A DNA stretch of 39,103 nucleotides from JBBIOU01 sp037443205 (GCA_037443205.1 JBBIOU010000028.1:1-39103); one strand, 5' to 3'; shown: positions 8,327 to 17,843, counted from the first letter of the stretch. Notes: generated by a model not told the origin, from the sequence alone. Numbers and translations: made by a program.

Positions 8327-9579
8327 TCAATTTAAACACCTTTTTAAAATATTATACCTTATTATTTATATTAAGCTTTGCCTTTGCATCTCTTTTGTTT
8401 TCTATAAACATAAGCACATTAAACTTTTCTTTGTATGCATTTAGAATATTTATAATTATCGGAGTTACACTCTTAATAGGCTTACTAATATTTTACCGGA
8501 AAATATCATATTTTACTAAACCGGAATATATGTTTTTAATCTGTATTGCTATATGGATAATCTTTGCTCTGGTAAATTATAATCATGTTTCCAATAAACT
8601 ATATGCCATAAAAGAAATTGGCTATTTAATGATGGGTTTTATGATACTTATAATATTATTTACTTTAAAAAAAATATACACCGACTTCCATGCAATATTT
8701 TTAAAGGCATGGTTGGCAGGATATGTTATAAACATACTAATTGGTTATTTTCAATTTTTTACCTCTACACAATTTATCAGTGAATTTTCTTTGTATGCGC
8801 TTACCAAAGATGCAAACCACCTGATACATTTATCGCCTGCATCTGTTTGGGGTAATCCAAACAATTTTGCCATGTATTTGGTACTATGTATGTTTATTTT
8901 TTACATATATATAGCGCCAAAAAATGTATACAAGTATTATGTTTTAATAATACCCGCAGTTTTTTTAATATTTATGACAAATTCAAGGATAAATATTTTT
9001 CTGGCATTTATCAATCTTTTATTACCATTGATGTCAATAGCTAGTATAAACGCTTTAATAGAGTTTATCAGCAAACATAAAATCGTAATTTTATTTAGTT
9101 TGATATTTGCTGTTTATATTTTTACTTTTAATAAAACAATTTATACAGCCGTAACTATAGACAATGCTGAATCTACATCTGTTAGTATCAGAAAAAATTT
9201 AATATCGAATGGTTTGATGTTTTTTTCTGAAAACATGATGTTAGGTATAGGTCCCGGACAATTTCAAGAATATTTAGAAACCGGTAAAGGATATCATCAT
9301 ACGGAAAATATAGTTAATCCGCATTGTGCACTGATAGAAATAGCTTCTCAATATGGTTTAATAATATTAGTATTACTAATTATTAATTTTAGTTACCTGC
9401 TTTACTATACTTATAAACATTTTAGATTTCATACATTTGTAAAAACATCATATTGTTTATTTGTATTAGCTTTGTTGTCAAATGTAAGCAGCGGTTATTT
9501 AAAATCAGACTTAACATGGGTAAGTTTATTTATACCTTATCTTATATCAGATTATTTAAAACCGATTGATGATAAATAA
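8323..9579 (+). CDS. O-antigen polymerase/ligase-type membrane protein (first of two)
   Basis: A 418-residue protein with about 10-12 transmembrane segments and a large periplasmic loop near residues 265-340. The segment MLGIGPGQFQEYLETGKG followed by HHTENIVNPHCALIEIASQYGL near residues 306-345 matches the O-antigen ligase/polymerase (Wzy/WaaL, PF04932-like) pattern, in which the GxGxG and H/N-rich loop lie before the last helices. It either polymerises repeat units or ligates glycan. The ATG overlaps the preceding stop by 4 nt. Codon use is strongly AT-biased compared with purL, consistent with horizontal origin of the operon interior. Confidence 0.8.
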   Translation: MINLNTFLKYYTLLFILSFAFASLLFSINISTLNFSLYAFRIFIIIGVTLLIGLLIFYRKISYFTKPEYMFLICIAIWIIFALVNYNHVSNKLYAIKEIGYLMMGFMILIILFTLKKIYTDFHAIFLKAWLAGYVINILIGYFQFFTSTQFISEFSLYALTKDANHLIHLSPASVWGNPNNFAMYLVLCMFIFYIYIAPKNVYKYYVLIIPAVFLIFMTNSRINIFLAFINLLLPLMSIASINALIEFISKHKIVILFSLIFAVYIFTFNKTIYTAVTIDNAESTSVSIRKNLISNGLMFFSENMMLGIGPGQFQEYLETGKGYHHTENIVNPHCALIEIASQYGLIILVLLIINFSYLLYYTYKHFRFHTFVKTSYCLFVLALLSNVSSGYLKSDLTWVSLFIPYLISDYLKPIDDK

Positions 9580-10822
9580 ATATATTCATTCTGATTTTAT
9601 TAAAAACTTCAGCTATTTATTTGGCTCGTCCATACTATCGCAAGCCATACCATTTGTTACATTACCCATCTTACAAAAATATTTTTTCACTCCCGAAGAA
9701 TTTGGTTTATATACATTATACATCACCATATCAGAATTGCTTATTGGCATATCTACCTTGAAATACGAATATGCCATACTGGCTGATAAAAGAATAAAAT
9801 ATGCTGTTAATACCTGCTTTTTGTCAATATTTATAGCTATTGTTATTTCAATTATAGTATTTGTTGTAGTATTTATCATTTATCAATATTCTGAAGCAAA
9901 TAAATTAAATGAATATATATTATTAGTACCAGTATCTGTTGTGAGTATGGCTATATATGAAAGCATTAATTATTGGCTGAACAAAAACAAAGAATATTTA
10001 AAAATAGGTATGCTAAAACTAAGTAACTCAGCAGCCACAGAAAGCAGCAAGTTAAGTTTAGGATATTTTCAGTTAACTGCAAACGGGTTAATTATAGGAA
10101 AATTAACCGGTCAAATAATAAGTATGTTTATTGGCATATATCTGTTTTATAAAAACTATAAAAAATACATTAAATTTTATAATCGTAAAATTATCGTTCA
10201 TCAATTTAAGAAACATAAAAAATTTCCACTATACACAGCACCCGGAGTAATAATTACCGGTGCTGTAAACTATATTTACATAAAACTATTTTATGATTAT
10301 TTCGGTCCGGAAAAAGTAGGTATAATAGGCATAAGTACTTCTTATATAGCAGCCGCATTTGCATTGGTATCAGCATCGTTTGCGCAGATTTTTTACCAAA
10401 AAATATCCGAAACAAGCGATTTAAAAAAAATAAAAAAAATGTATATTCATTACTCAAAAATACTTGCCCTGTTTTCGCTCTTAATATTAACAATAATAAT
10501 ATTTACGCCAGTAAATTGGATAACTTATGTTTTGGGCGATAAATGGAATGATTTATTGCCTGTAATGCAAATTATGTGTTTATGGTTATCTGTATCTTTT
10601 ATAACTTCATCGCTCTCGTTTATCTACATCCGTTTAAATAAACAAAAGACAATGTTTTTACTGGAAACACTACATTTATTAATTGTTATATTTACAATAT
10701 CCGTTTCTTATAAAATTTATAATGATTTTAAAATATCCTTGCTCAGTTTTTCGATAGCACAAATTCTGTACTATATCAGCGTATATATTATTTCATTAAG
10801 TTTTATGAGGGATAAATCATGA
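9569..10822 (+). CDS. Second Wzx-like polysaccharide flippase
   Basis: A polytopic protein of about 417 residues with a MOP/PST-type opening (FSYLFGSSILSQAIPFVTLP then ILQKYFFTPEEFGLY), typical of oligosaccharide flippases annotated as lipopolysaccharide biosynthesis proteins. I chose the ATG at 9569; an in-frame TTG lies just before it at 9566. The start overlaps the preceding stop by 11 nt, and its own stop overlaps the next ATG by 4 nt, indicating translational coupling. It is not closely similar to the 6659 flippase, so the operon seems to carry two export routes or one redundant copy. Confidence 0.82.
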   Translation: MINKYIHSDFIKNFSYLFGSSILSQAIPFVTLPILQKYFFTPEEFGLYTLYITISELLIGISTLKYEYAILADKRIKYAVNTCFLSIFIAIVISIIVFVVVFIIYQYSEANKLNEYILLVPVSVVSMAIYESINYWLNKNKEYLKIGMLKLSNSAATESSKLSLGYFQLTANGLIIGKLTGQIISMFIGIYLFYKNYKKYIKFYNRKIIVHQFKKHKKFPLYTAPGVIITGAVNYIYIKLFYDYFGPEKVGIIGISTSYIAAAFALVSASFAQIFYQKISETSDLKKIKKMYIHYSKILALFSLLILTIIIFTPVNWITYVLGDKWNDLLPVMQIMCLWLSVSFITSSLSFIYIRLNKQKTMFLLETLHLLIVIFTISVSYKIYNDFKISLLSFSIAQILYYISVYIISLSFMRDKS

Positions 10823-11991
10823 AAATACTCATAGTTACAGCCGGCTATCCAAATGCCTATAATCCATTAGACGGCATCTTTCATAAAGACCAGGCCGAAG
10901 CACTTGCCGAAAACCATGATGTTTCGGTAATTGCTATAAATGCAATTTCAATTAAACACATACTAAAAGCAAAAAAATACAATTTTGGTTTTAAAAAATA
11001 TATAAAAAATAAAGTAAAAACTTACCATTATACATATATTAACATACCTTTATATTTACCTTACAGTATATACAAATCAAAAACAGCCGGGCAAAAAATA
11101 TTTAAAAAATATATGCAAGAAAACGGTTTGCCCGATATTATACATCTGCAATGTTTTGAAGCAGTTTTACTTGCCGGGTATATAAAAGATAAATACAACA
11201 TACCCTTTGTAGTAACCGAACATTCATCAAGGTTTAATAACGATACATTACCCGCAAGCATTAGTAAATATGCCGAAATAGCATTTGCTGAATCAGCTTG
11301 TAACGTTACTGTCAGCGAAGAACTGGCAAATAAAATGTCAAAAAAATATCAAAAACATTTTATTTACATTCCAAATATTATTGACACTGATTATTTTATA
11401 CCATCACCCTATAAAGCAGCAGAATTTACTTTAATAAACGTAGCCGGCTTAATTGATATTAAAAACCACCGATTGTTAATTGATGCCTTTAAACTTGCAC
11501 AAGAAAAAATAAATGAGCTAAAGTTAATTATTATAGGTGACGGGTATTTGAAAAACGAACTAAATACCTATATCCAAAAGTTAAACCTGAACAACAGCAT
11601 CAGTCTATTAGGCTATTTAAACAGAGCAGAAATATTAAAGCACCTGCAAACATCTCATTGTTTTGTATTAAGCAGTAAAACAGAAACGTTTGGAGTTGCA
11701 TTAGTAGAAGCCATGTCTTGCGGATTACCTGTTATTTCAACCATATCTTCCGGTCCTAAAAGTATAATTAAACACAATTATTTGGGTATGCTATGCGAAC
11801 ATGATGCTGAACAATTATCAGAAAAAATATTTGAATTATACATTAACTATAAACATTTTGATTCCAATAAAATCAGACAATTTGCAATAGAAAATTTTTC
11901 TAAATTAGCCGTTTCTAAATTGATAGAAAATACTTACAAACAAGTACTTGAACAACACTATGGACGAACCAGTAAAAATGAAAAAAGCTGA
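10819..11991 (+). CDS. Glycosyltransferase family 4
   Basis: A 390-residue GT-B glycosyltransferase. The N-terminal domain begins MKILIVTAGYPNAYNPLDGIFHKDQA (acceptor side). The C-terminal Rossmann domain has the GT4 EX7E motif ETFGVALVEAMSCGLPVIST near residues 295-314 and an IIGDGYLKNEL strand-loop near 237-247. It is a retaining transferase that adds a sugar to the lipid-linked repeat on the cytoplasmic face; donor and acceptor cannot be read from sequence. It overlaps the next gene's chosen start by 14 nt. Confidence 0.88.
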   Translation: MKILIVTAGYPNAYNPLDGIFHKDQAEALAENHDVSVIAINAISIKHILKAKKYNFGFKKYIKNKVKTYHYTYINIPLYLPYSIYKSKTAGQKIFKKYMQENGLPDIIHLQCFEAVLLAGYIKDKYNIPFVVTEHSSRFNNDTLPASISKYAEIAFAESACNVTVSEELANKMSKKYQKHFIYIPNIIDTDYFIPSPYKAAEFTLINVAGLIDIKNHRLLIDAFKLAQEKINELKLIIIGDGYLKNELNTYIQKLNLNNSISLLGYLNRAEILKHLQTSHCFVLSSKTETFGVALVEAMSCGLPVISTISSGPKSIIKHNYLGMLCEHDAEQLSEKIFELYINYKHFDSNKIRQFAIENFSKLAVSKLIENTYKQVLEQHYGRTSKNEKS

Positions 11992-13099
11992 TGGCTATCA
12001 AATGTGTGTCAAAACAATTATGGACACTACCGATGAAGATATTATGTTTGACGATAACGGCATATGTAACCATTATTACAAATACAAAAGATTAGAACCT
12101 TATTACACCTATAAAGGAAAAGAAACAGATTTAGAACTAGAAAAAATTGTTGAACAAATTAAAAAATCCGGTAAAGGCAAAGACTACGACTGTCTGATAG
12201 GATTAAGCGGAGGGGTAGACAGCAGCTACGTAGCATATAACGCCAAAAAATTAGGATTAAGAGCCTTAACCGTACATTTTGATAATGGATGGAATTCGGA
12301 ATTAGCCGTAAAAAATATTGAAAACATCGTAAAAAAATTAAATTTTGATTACCAAACCTGGGTAGTAAACTGGGAAGAATTTAAAGATTTACAACTTGCA
12401 TTTATAAAAGCATCCGTAGCGAATATTGAAACACCCACCGACCACGCATTTTTAGCCGCATTGTATAGAATAGCCGATAAATACCATATAAAATATATTT
12501 TAAGCGGCAGTAACTTTGTTACCGAAGGAATATTACCAACCAGTTGGGGATATAACGCCAAAGACTTAACACACCTTAGAGCCATTCATAAAAGGTTTGG
12601 AAAAATACCTTTAAAGACCTATCCAACGTTAGGTTTATATAAAGAATTATATTATACTTATTTTAAAAAAATAAAAATGATAAGGCTACTTAACTATCTG
12701 CCCTACGTGAAATCTGAAGCCATGAAAACCATACAAACCGAATTAGACTGGAAATACTATGGCGGCAAACACTACGAATCGGTTTTTACACGTTTTTTTC
12801 AAGGATACATACTACCCGTAAAATTTAATATTGATAAAAGAAAAGCACACTTATCTACCCTGATAATGTCCGGTCAAATAACGCGCGAACAAGCACTGCA
12901 AGAAATACAAAAACCACCTCTTACCAAAGAACAAATTAATGAAGATAAAATCTATGTTACCAAAAAATTAGATTTAACCCTGGAAGAATTTGATCAGATT
13001 ATGCAACAAAAACCCAAAAAATACAACCAATACCCAAATAATGAAAAAATCAGAAATTGGGTATATAAAATTTATAATAAAATAAAATACAAACAATGA
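11978..13099 (+). CDS. N-acetyl sugar amidotransferase (WbpG/WbuX/PseA family)
   Basis: About 373 residues from ATG 11978 (alternatives ATG 11960 or TTG 11948 would extend the overlap with the glycosyltransferase). The PP-loop SGGVDSSYVAYNAKK near residue 80 marks an ATP-pyrophosphatase amidotransferase. The N-terminal MDTTDEDIMFDDNGICNHY matches the family's zinc-knuckle region, but only two of the usual four cysteines remain (CNHC has become CNHY). In Pseudomonas aeruginosa, WbpG works with HisH2/HisF2 to make the acetamidino group of a 2,3-diacetamido uronic acid. The same HisH-HisF pair follows here with 1-4 nt overlaps, so that role is inferred with good confidence. Confidence 0.88.
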   Translation: MKKADGYQMCVKTIMDTTDEDIMFDDNGICNHYYKYKRLEPYYTYKGKETDLELEKIVEQIKKSGKGKDYDCLIGLSGGVDSSYVAYNAKKLGLRALTVHFDNGWNSELAVKNIENIVKKLNFDYQTWVVNWEEFKDLQLAFIKASVANIETPTDHAFLAALYRIADKYHIKYILSGSNFVTEGILPTSWGYNAKDLTHLRAIHKRFGKIPLKTYPTLGLYKELYYTYFKKIKMIRLLNYLPYVKSEAMKTIQTELDWKYYGGKHYESVFTRFFQGYILPVKFNIDKRKAHLSTLIMSGQITREQALQEIQKPPLTKEQINEDKIYVTKKLDLTLEEFDQIMQQKPKKYNQYPNNEKIRNWVYKIYNKIKYKQ

Positions 13100-13704
13100 T
13101 TGCTATAGTAGATTATAATTGCGGAAATATAGGTTCGGTAAAAAAAATGATAGAAAAATCAGGCGGCAAAGCAATCATTACAAACCATTTAGAAGATATA
13201 AATAAAGCAGAAAAAATTATATTGCCCGGTGTAGGTGCTTTTGATACCGGTATGACTAATATTAAAGATTTTAATCTGCTGGAATCATTAAACGAAAATA
13301 TATTAGTAAAGAAAAAACCCATTCTGGGAATATGTTTAGGTATGCAATTAATGACTCTTAAAAGCGAAGAGGGTAAACTAAACGGTTTAAGTTGGATAAA
13401 TGCTGAGGTAAAAAAATTTCCGGCCGGAGCCGATATAAAAGTGCCCAAAATAGGATGGGATTATATTACCATACAAAAAGATAACCCATTATTTAATAAT
13501 TATCAGGAAAATCCAAGATTTTATTTTGTACACTCCTATTTCGTAGAATCGCAAGATGAGACTATTATCACTGCCCGATCTAAATATCATCACATTGATT
13601 ACACCAGTGCATTCAATAAAGATAATATTTACGGGGTTCAGTTTCACCCTGAAAAAAGCCATAAATTTGGCATGCAATTACTGAAAAACTTTTTAGCAAT
13701 ATAA
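13096..13704 (+). CDS. hisH2: HisH-type glutamine amidotransferase subunit dedicated to sugar amidination
   Basis: A 202-residue class I glutaminase. The catalytic triad is visible: C80 in LGICLGMQL, H184 and E186 in FHPEKS. The oxyanion region VGAFDTGM is near residues 46-53. It releases ammonia from glutamine and passes it to a HisF-like barrel. It overlaps the amidotransferase gene by 4 nt and the HisF-like gene by 1 nt (TAATG), and no other his genes are present, so it belongs to the acetamidino-sugar pathway rather than histidine synthesis. Confidence 0.88.
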   Translation: MIAIVDYNCGNIGSVKKMIEKSGGKAIITNHLEDINKAEKIILPGVGAFDTGMTNIKDFNLLESLNENILVKKKPILGICLGMQLMTLKSEEGKLNGLSWINAEVKKFPAGADIKVPKIGWDYITIQKDNPLFNNYQENPRFYFVHSYFVESQDETIITARSKYHHIDYTSAFNKDNIYGVQFHPEKSHKFGMQLLKNFLAI

Positions 13705-14462
13705 TGATGCTGCCAAGAGTAATACCGGTATTATTACTGAAAGGAAACGGTGTATACAAAACCGAAAAATTTAAAAATCCCAAATACATAGGCGACCCCA
13801 TAAATGCCGTTAAAATATTTAATGAAAAAGAAGTTGATGAAATTATTATTTTAGATATTGATGCAACCGCAAATAAGCAAATAAATTATAAATTAATCGA
13901 AGACCTTGCCGGAGAATGCTTTATGCCTATGAGCTACGGAGGTGGCATTACCAGCATTGAAGAAATCAAAAAAATAATTTCAATTGGTGTAGAAAAAGTA
14001 TCTATAAACAGTGCTGCATTAAATAATCTGGAAATAATTAAAAATGCATCCCTTCAATTTGGTTCTTCAACTATCATTGTATCTGTGGATATAAAAAAAA
14101 ATCTGTTTGGCAAATACGAAATATACAATGCCAATAAAATAAAAATCAAAGACAATCTTATAGATTACTGCAAAAAAATAGAAGCATACGGAGCCGGTGA
14201 AATATTAATAAATAATGTTGACAAAGACGGCACAATGACGGGATATGATTTTAATATCCTGAAAACCATAACCGAAAATGTAAATATACCTGTAATTGCC
14301 TGTGGCGGAGCCGGTAAGTTAGAAGATTTTAAACATGCCATAGAATACAGTAAATGTTCGGCTGTTGCTGCCGGAAGTATGTTTGTATTTCATGGTAAAC
14401 ATCGTGCTGTGCTTATAAATTACCCAAGTCAAAACGAATTAAAGAACCTCTTTGAGCATTGA
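13704..14462 (+). CDS. hisF2: HisF-like ammonia-channelling barrel (HisF2/WbuZ, acetamidino sugar modification)
   Basis: A 252-residue (beta-alpha)8 barrel related to the HisF cyclase. The first strand reads IPVLLLKGNGVYKTEKF instead of the cyclase's IPCLDVKDG-type motif, so the catalytic Asp of strand 1 is absent (Leu in its place). The Asp of strand 5 (IIVSVDIKKN) and the phosphate-binding glycines (GDP; ACGGAGK near 203-209) are kept. Loss of the strand-1 Asp is the pattern of HisF2/WbuZ proteins, which only deliver HisH-made ammonia to the PP-loop amidotransferase. Two adjacent ATGs (13704 and 13707) are possible starts. Confidence 0.88.
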   Translation: MMLPRVIPVLLLKGNGVYKTEKFKNPKYIGDPINAVKIFNEKEVDEIIILDIDATANKQINYKLIEDLAGECFMPMSYGGGITSIEEIKKIISIGVEKVSINSAALNNLEIIKNASLQFGSSTIIVSVDIKKNLFGKYEIYNANKIKIKDNLIDYCKKIEAYGAGEILINNVDKDGTMTGYDFNILKTITENVNIPVIACGGAGKLEDFKHAIEYSKCSAVAAGSMFVFHGKHRAVLINYPSQNELKNLFEH

Positions 14463-15568
14463 AAAAAGTTTGTCATATAACCTCAGTTCATCAATGGAAC
14501 GACATACGGATATTTATTAAAGAATGTTGTACATTGGCTGCAAATGGCTTTGACGTAACTTTAATAGCTCCGAATTGCGTTAGCCAGAATATTAATCAGG
14601 TGCAAGTATTAGGAGTTAAATCAATTGAAAAAAACAGATTTTATCGTTTTTTTAAAACAACCCGCAAAATTTATCGCAAAGCCCTCGAGGTAAATGCAGA
14701 TATTTATCACTTTCACGATCCTGAATTAATACCTTATGGATTAAAATTAAAGAAAAAAGGTAAAATCGTAATATATGATTCGCACGAAGATGTAGGCAAA
14801 CAAATATTAGGGAAATATTGGATAAATAAATACTTAAGAAAAATAATATCTAAAATTTTTAACACATACGAATCCCGCGCTGCTAAAAAATTCGATCAGA
14901 TTATTACTGCCACACCGGCAATCAGAGATAAATTTTTAAAAATTAATAAAAACAGCATTGATATAAACAACTATCCTTTACTAAATGAATTTAAACCCTT
15001 AACAAACAAGGCATACAATTTACATCAGGTTTGTTATATTGGCGGCATAACCGAAATAAGAGGAATTAAGCAAGTAATTAAGGCATTAGAATTAATACCA
15101 AACACCACCTTGCATTTAGCAGGTAACATATCACCCGAATCATTAAAAAACGAACTACACCAAATGCCCGGTTGGAAACAAGTAATTGATTACGGGCAAG
15201 TAAGCAGAGAAAAATGTAATGAAATTATGTATAAATGTATTGCAGGTATAGTTACTTTTTTACCAACACCCAATCATACAGACGCACAGCCCAACAAAAT
15301 GTTTGAATATATGAGTGCAGGATTGTGTGTAATTGGTTCAGACTTTCCGCTGTGGAAAGATATTATAGAAAAAAATAATTGCGGCTATTGCGTTAATCCC
15401 GAAAACCCGAAAGAAATTGCTGATGCTATTGCTTTTATTTCCGGTAATTTAGAAAAAACCCGTAAAATGTCGCAAAATGCACTTAATGCTGTTTTACAAA
15501 AATATAATTGGGAGGCAGAATCAATTAAATTTATAGAAACCTACAAAAAATTATCATTACTAAATTGA
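14459..15568 (+). CDS. Glycosyltransferase family 4
   Basis: A 369-residue GT-B enzyme. The N-terminus (KKVCHITSVHQWNDIRIFIKE) and YHFHDPELIPYGL near residues 84-96, then YDSHEDV near 106-112, are typical of GT4 transferases of capsule and O-antigen loci. The C-terminal donor-binding domain has PNKMFEYMSAGLCVIGSDFP near 278-297. It starts with TTG at 14459, overlapping the HisF-like stop (TTGA); the protein begins with the canonical N-terminal strand right there, which supports this unusual start. Donor specificity unknown. Confidence 0.88.
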   Translation: MKKVCHITSVHQWNDIRIFIKECCTLAANGFDVTLIAPNCVSQNINQVQVLGVKSIEKNRFYRFFKTTRKIYRKALEVNADIYHFHDPELIPYGLKLKKKGKIVIYDSHEDVGKQILGKYWINKYLRKIISKIFNTYESRAAKKFDQIITATPAIRDKFLKINKNSIDINNYPLLNEFKPLTNKAYNLHQVCYIGGITEIRGIKQVIKALELIPNTTLHLAGNISPESLKNELHQMPGWKQVIDYGQVSREKCNEIMYKCIAGIVTFLPTPNHTDAQPNKMFEYMSAGLCVIGSDFPLWKDIIEKNNCGYCVNPENPKEIADAIAFISGNLEKTRKMSQNALNAVLQKYNWEAESIKFIETYKKLSLLN

Positions 15569-16572
15569 CTAAAAAAGTATCCGTAATAATACCCTGCTAT
15601 AATGAAAAAAACTACATTGAAAAATGTATAAATTCTATTTTACTGCAAAATTATCCTTACACCGAAATTATTGTATGCGATGGAGGCAGCAATGACGGCA
15701 CATTGGATATATTAAATACGTACGAAAATAAAATTATCCTTATAAACAATCCGCATAAAACAACCCCTTACGCATTAAACTTAGGCATCAAAAAATCTAC
15801 CGGAGATATTATCATCATTTTTGGAGCGCATGCAGTAATGCACAAAAATTATATCATTGAATGTATAAAAACTTTTGAAATATCTGAAGAAATAGCTTGT
15901 GTAGGCGGTGTTATACTAAACATAAACGAAAACCATATTGCCAGGCATATTTCAGCGGCCATGTCATCGCTCTTTGGCGTGGGTAATGCTCATTTCAGAA
16001 CAGGTTTAAAAAGCGGGTATGTTGATACAGTTGCTTTTGGTGCCTATAAAAAAGAAGTGTTTCAAAAAATTGGTTATTTTGATGAAGAACTTACGAGAAA
16101 TCAGGATGACGAATTTAATTTTCGCCTGTTAAAAAACGGGTATAATATTTACTTAAATCCTGCTATAAAATCTGATTACCACGTAAGGGCATCATACAAA
16201 AAACTTTTTCGTCAATACCGCCAATATGGCTATTGGAAAGTATATGTAAACAAAAAACACAAAACCATTACCACTATACGTCAATTATTTCCTGCATTAT
16301 TTGTTGCATACATTTTATCAGGTAGTATTTTTACCTTTATTTTCCCATCTATGCTATTTATTTTTACAATACCTATAGTGCTTTATATAACTATGAGTAT
16401 AATATTCGCTGCATTAAAAGCGGGTATAAATATAACACATCTGGCAGGCATTATATTTTCGTTTTGGATTTTACATTTTTCATACGGTTATGGTTATATA
16501 CATGGATTAATAGATTTTTATATATTAAATAAAAAAAATATACATCAGTCATACAGCAATATTTCCAGATGA
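15565..16572 (+). CDS. Membrane-associated glycosyltransferase family 2
   Basis: A 335-residue GT-A enzyme. The N-terminal VSVIIPCYNEKNYIEKCI, the DGGSNDGT nucleotide-binding block near residues 33-40, and ARNQ-like TRNQDDEFNFRLLKNGY near 173-189 are GT2 hallmarks, resembling ExoA-type succinoglycan transferases. Two or three hydrophobic helices in the last 90 residues (about 240-320) probably anchor it in the membrane. The start is TTG at 15565, overlapping the previous stop (TTGA), as for the gene before it. It overlaps the next ATG by 4 nt. Confidence 0.88.
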   Translation: MTKKVSVIIPCYNEKNYIEKCINSILLQNYPYTEIIVCDGGSNDGTLDILNTYENKIILINNPHKTTPYALNLGIKKSTGDIIIIFGAHAVMHKNYIIECIKTFEISEEIACVGGVILNINENHIARHISAAMSSLFGVGNAHFRTGLKSGYVDTVAFGAYKKEVFQKIGYFDEELTRNQDDEFNFRLLKNGYNIYLNPAIKSDYHVRASYKKLFRQYRQYGYWKVYVNKKHKTITTIRQLFPALFVAYILSGSIFTFIFPSMLFIFTIPIVLYITMSIIFAALKAGINITHLAGIIFSFWILHFSYGYGYIHGLIDFYILNKKNIHQSYSNISR

Positions 16573-17843
16573 ATAATTTAAAAATTGAAAATATTACTTA
16601 CTTATTGCTGTGTATATTTTGTATGCTGCTACCGTTATTTCCGGCAATTATTCCGGTATGCATCATCTTAATTGCATTATCAGTTATTTTAAATTTTAAA
16701 AATCTGCATGTCAATAAAATACATATACCTTTATTTTATTTAAGTCTCTTTTTCTATATTCTTCATGCAGTTTCATTTATATATTCTATTAGTAAAAAGG
16801 AGGCTTTGTTTGATTCAGAAGTTAAACTCAGTATATTAGTATGGCCTATTATATTTTTATTTGTAAAACCTTTAAACTTTATAAAATACCATAACGTATT
16901 ATTAAGTTATATTGCAGGATGCATTTTTAGCACATTTATATTAATTTACAACGGCATTGCCTGTTATTGGGAGCATGGATGGATTGAGTGTTTTTCGGGT
17001 AGCTATATTTCTCCGAACTTCCATACCACCTATATTGCTGTTTATTATATTTTTTGTATTGCAATATTAATGCATTTAATATTAAAAAATATTGAATTAA
17101 AATTATCAAATATACATATACCCAAATATGTATATGTATTGCTTATTATATACTTTCTTGTTTTTATAGTTCAACTACAATCAAAAGGAGCATTTATTAG
17201 CTTATTGGCTATCCTGGGTATAAATATGTTTGTTGTTTTTAAAAAATCAGAAATAAGATATAAAAAAAATTTATTTGTACTAATCATAATATCTGTAATT
17301 ATACCTTTTTTATTTTCGAGTAATTTAAGAGATAGATTTAGTAATAGTTTCAGCGTTTTAAACAAACCCATTGCAGAGTTAATAGATGATTCGAATAAAA
17401 CCAAAGACGGGTCGGCAGCCAGAAAAATCGCATGGTATGTAGCAATAAACAAAGCATTTGATAACCCTTGGGGTTATGGCAGCGGCAGCGTAAAAAAAAT
17501 ACTTACTGATGAATATATAAAACTAAACTGGAAGGTGGGTCAGGAAATGTATATTAACGCTCATAATCAGTATTTACAAACGCTCTTGTCGGTAGGCATA
17601 CAAGGATTATTAATATTGATAGTAATTATAATTTATTTGTTACATAATGCAGTTAAAAGCAATAATCTGCTATTGCTTAATTTTACAATAATTTTTGCGC
17701 TGAATTTTATGTTTGAGTCTATGTTCGAGCTACAGGCAGGTATCGTATATATTTGGTTTTTTATTTGTATGCTTAATAACTACGATCATCCGATGCTTTT
17801 TTTACCAATAGAACATAACCCGGAGAAAAATGAAAACCGGTAA
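16569..17843 (+). CDS. O-antigen ligase/polymerase-type membrane protein (second of two)
   Basis: A 424-residue polytopic protein of the O-antigen ligase (PF04932) type. The AHNQYLQTLLSVGIQGLLILI segment near residues 336-356, which directly precedes the last membrane helices, is the family's best-known motif, with NPWGYGSGSVKKIL near 298-311 in the large periplasmic loop. The first polymerase/ligase-type gene (8323) lacks this exact arrangement, so one may be Wzy and the other a ligase or a second polymerase. Its last 71 bp overlap the convergent methyltransferase gene. No terminator is visible after it. Confidence 0.83.
   Translation: MNNLKIENITYLLLCIFCMLLPLFPAIIPVCIILIALSVILNFKNLHVNKIHIPLFYLSLFFYILHAVSFIYSISKKEALFDSEVKLSILVWPIIFLFVKPLNFIKYHNVLLSYIAGCIFSTFILIYNGIACYWEHGWIECFSGSYISPNFHTTYIAVYYIFCIAILMHLILKNIELKLSNIHIPKYVYVLLIIYFLVFIVQLQSKGAFISLLAILGINMFVVFKKSEIRYKKNLFVLIIISVIIPFLFSSNLRDRFSNSFSVLNKPIAELIDDSNKTKDGSAARKIAWYVAINKAFDNPWGYGSGSVKKILTDEYIKLNWKVGQEMYINAHNQYLQTLLSVGIQGLLILIVIIIYLLHNAVKSNNLLLLNFTIIFALNFMFESMFELQAGIVYIWFFICMLNNYDHPMLFLPIEHNPEKNENR

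Noticed and set aside
13096..14462. Histidine biosynthesis operon fragment (hisH, hisF)
   Set aside because: No other his genes are adjacent, the HisF-like barrel lacks the strand-1 catalytic Asp, and the pair is fused by overlaps to a sugar amidotransferase inside a glycan operon.
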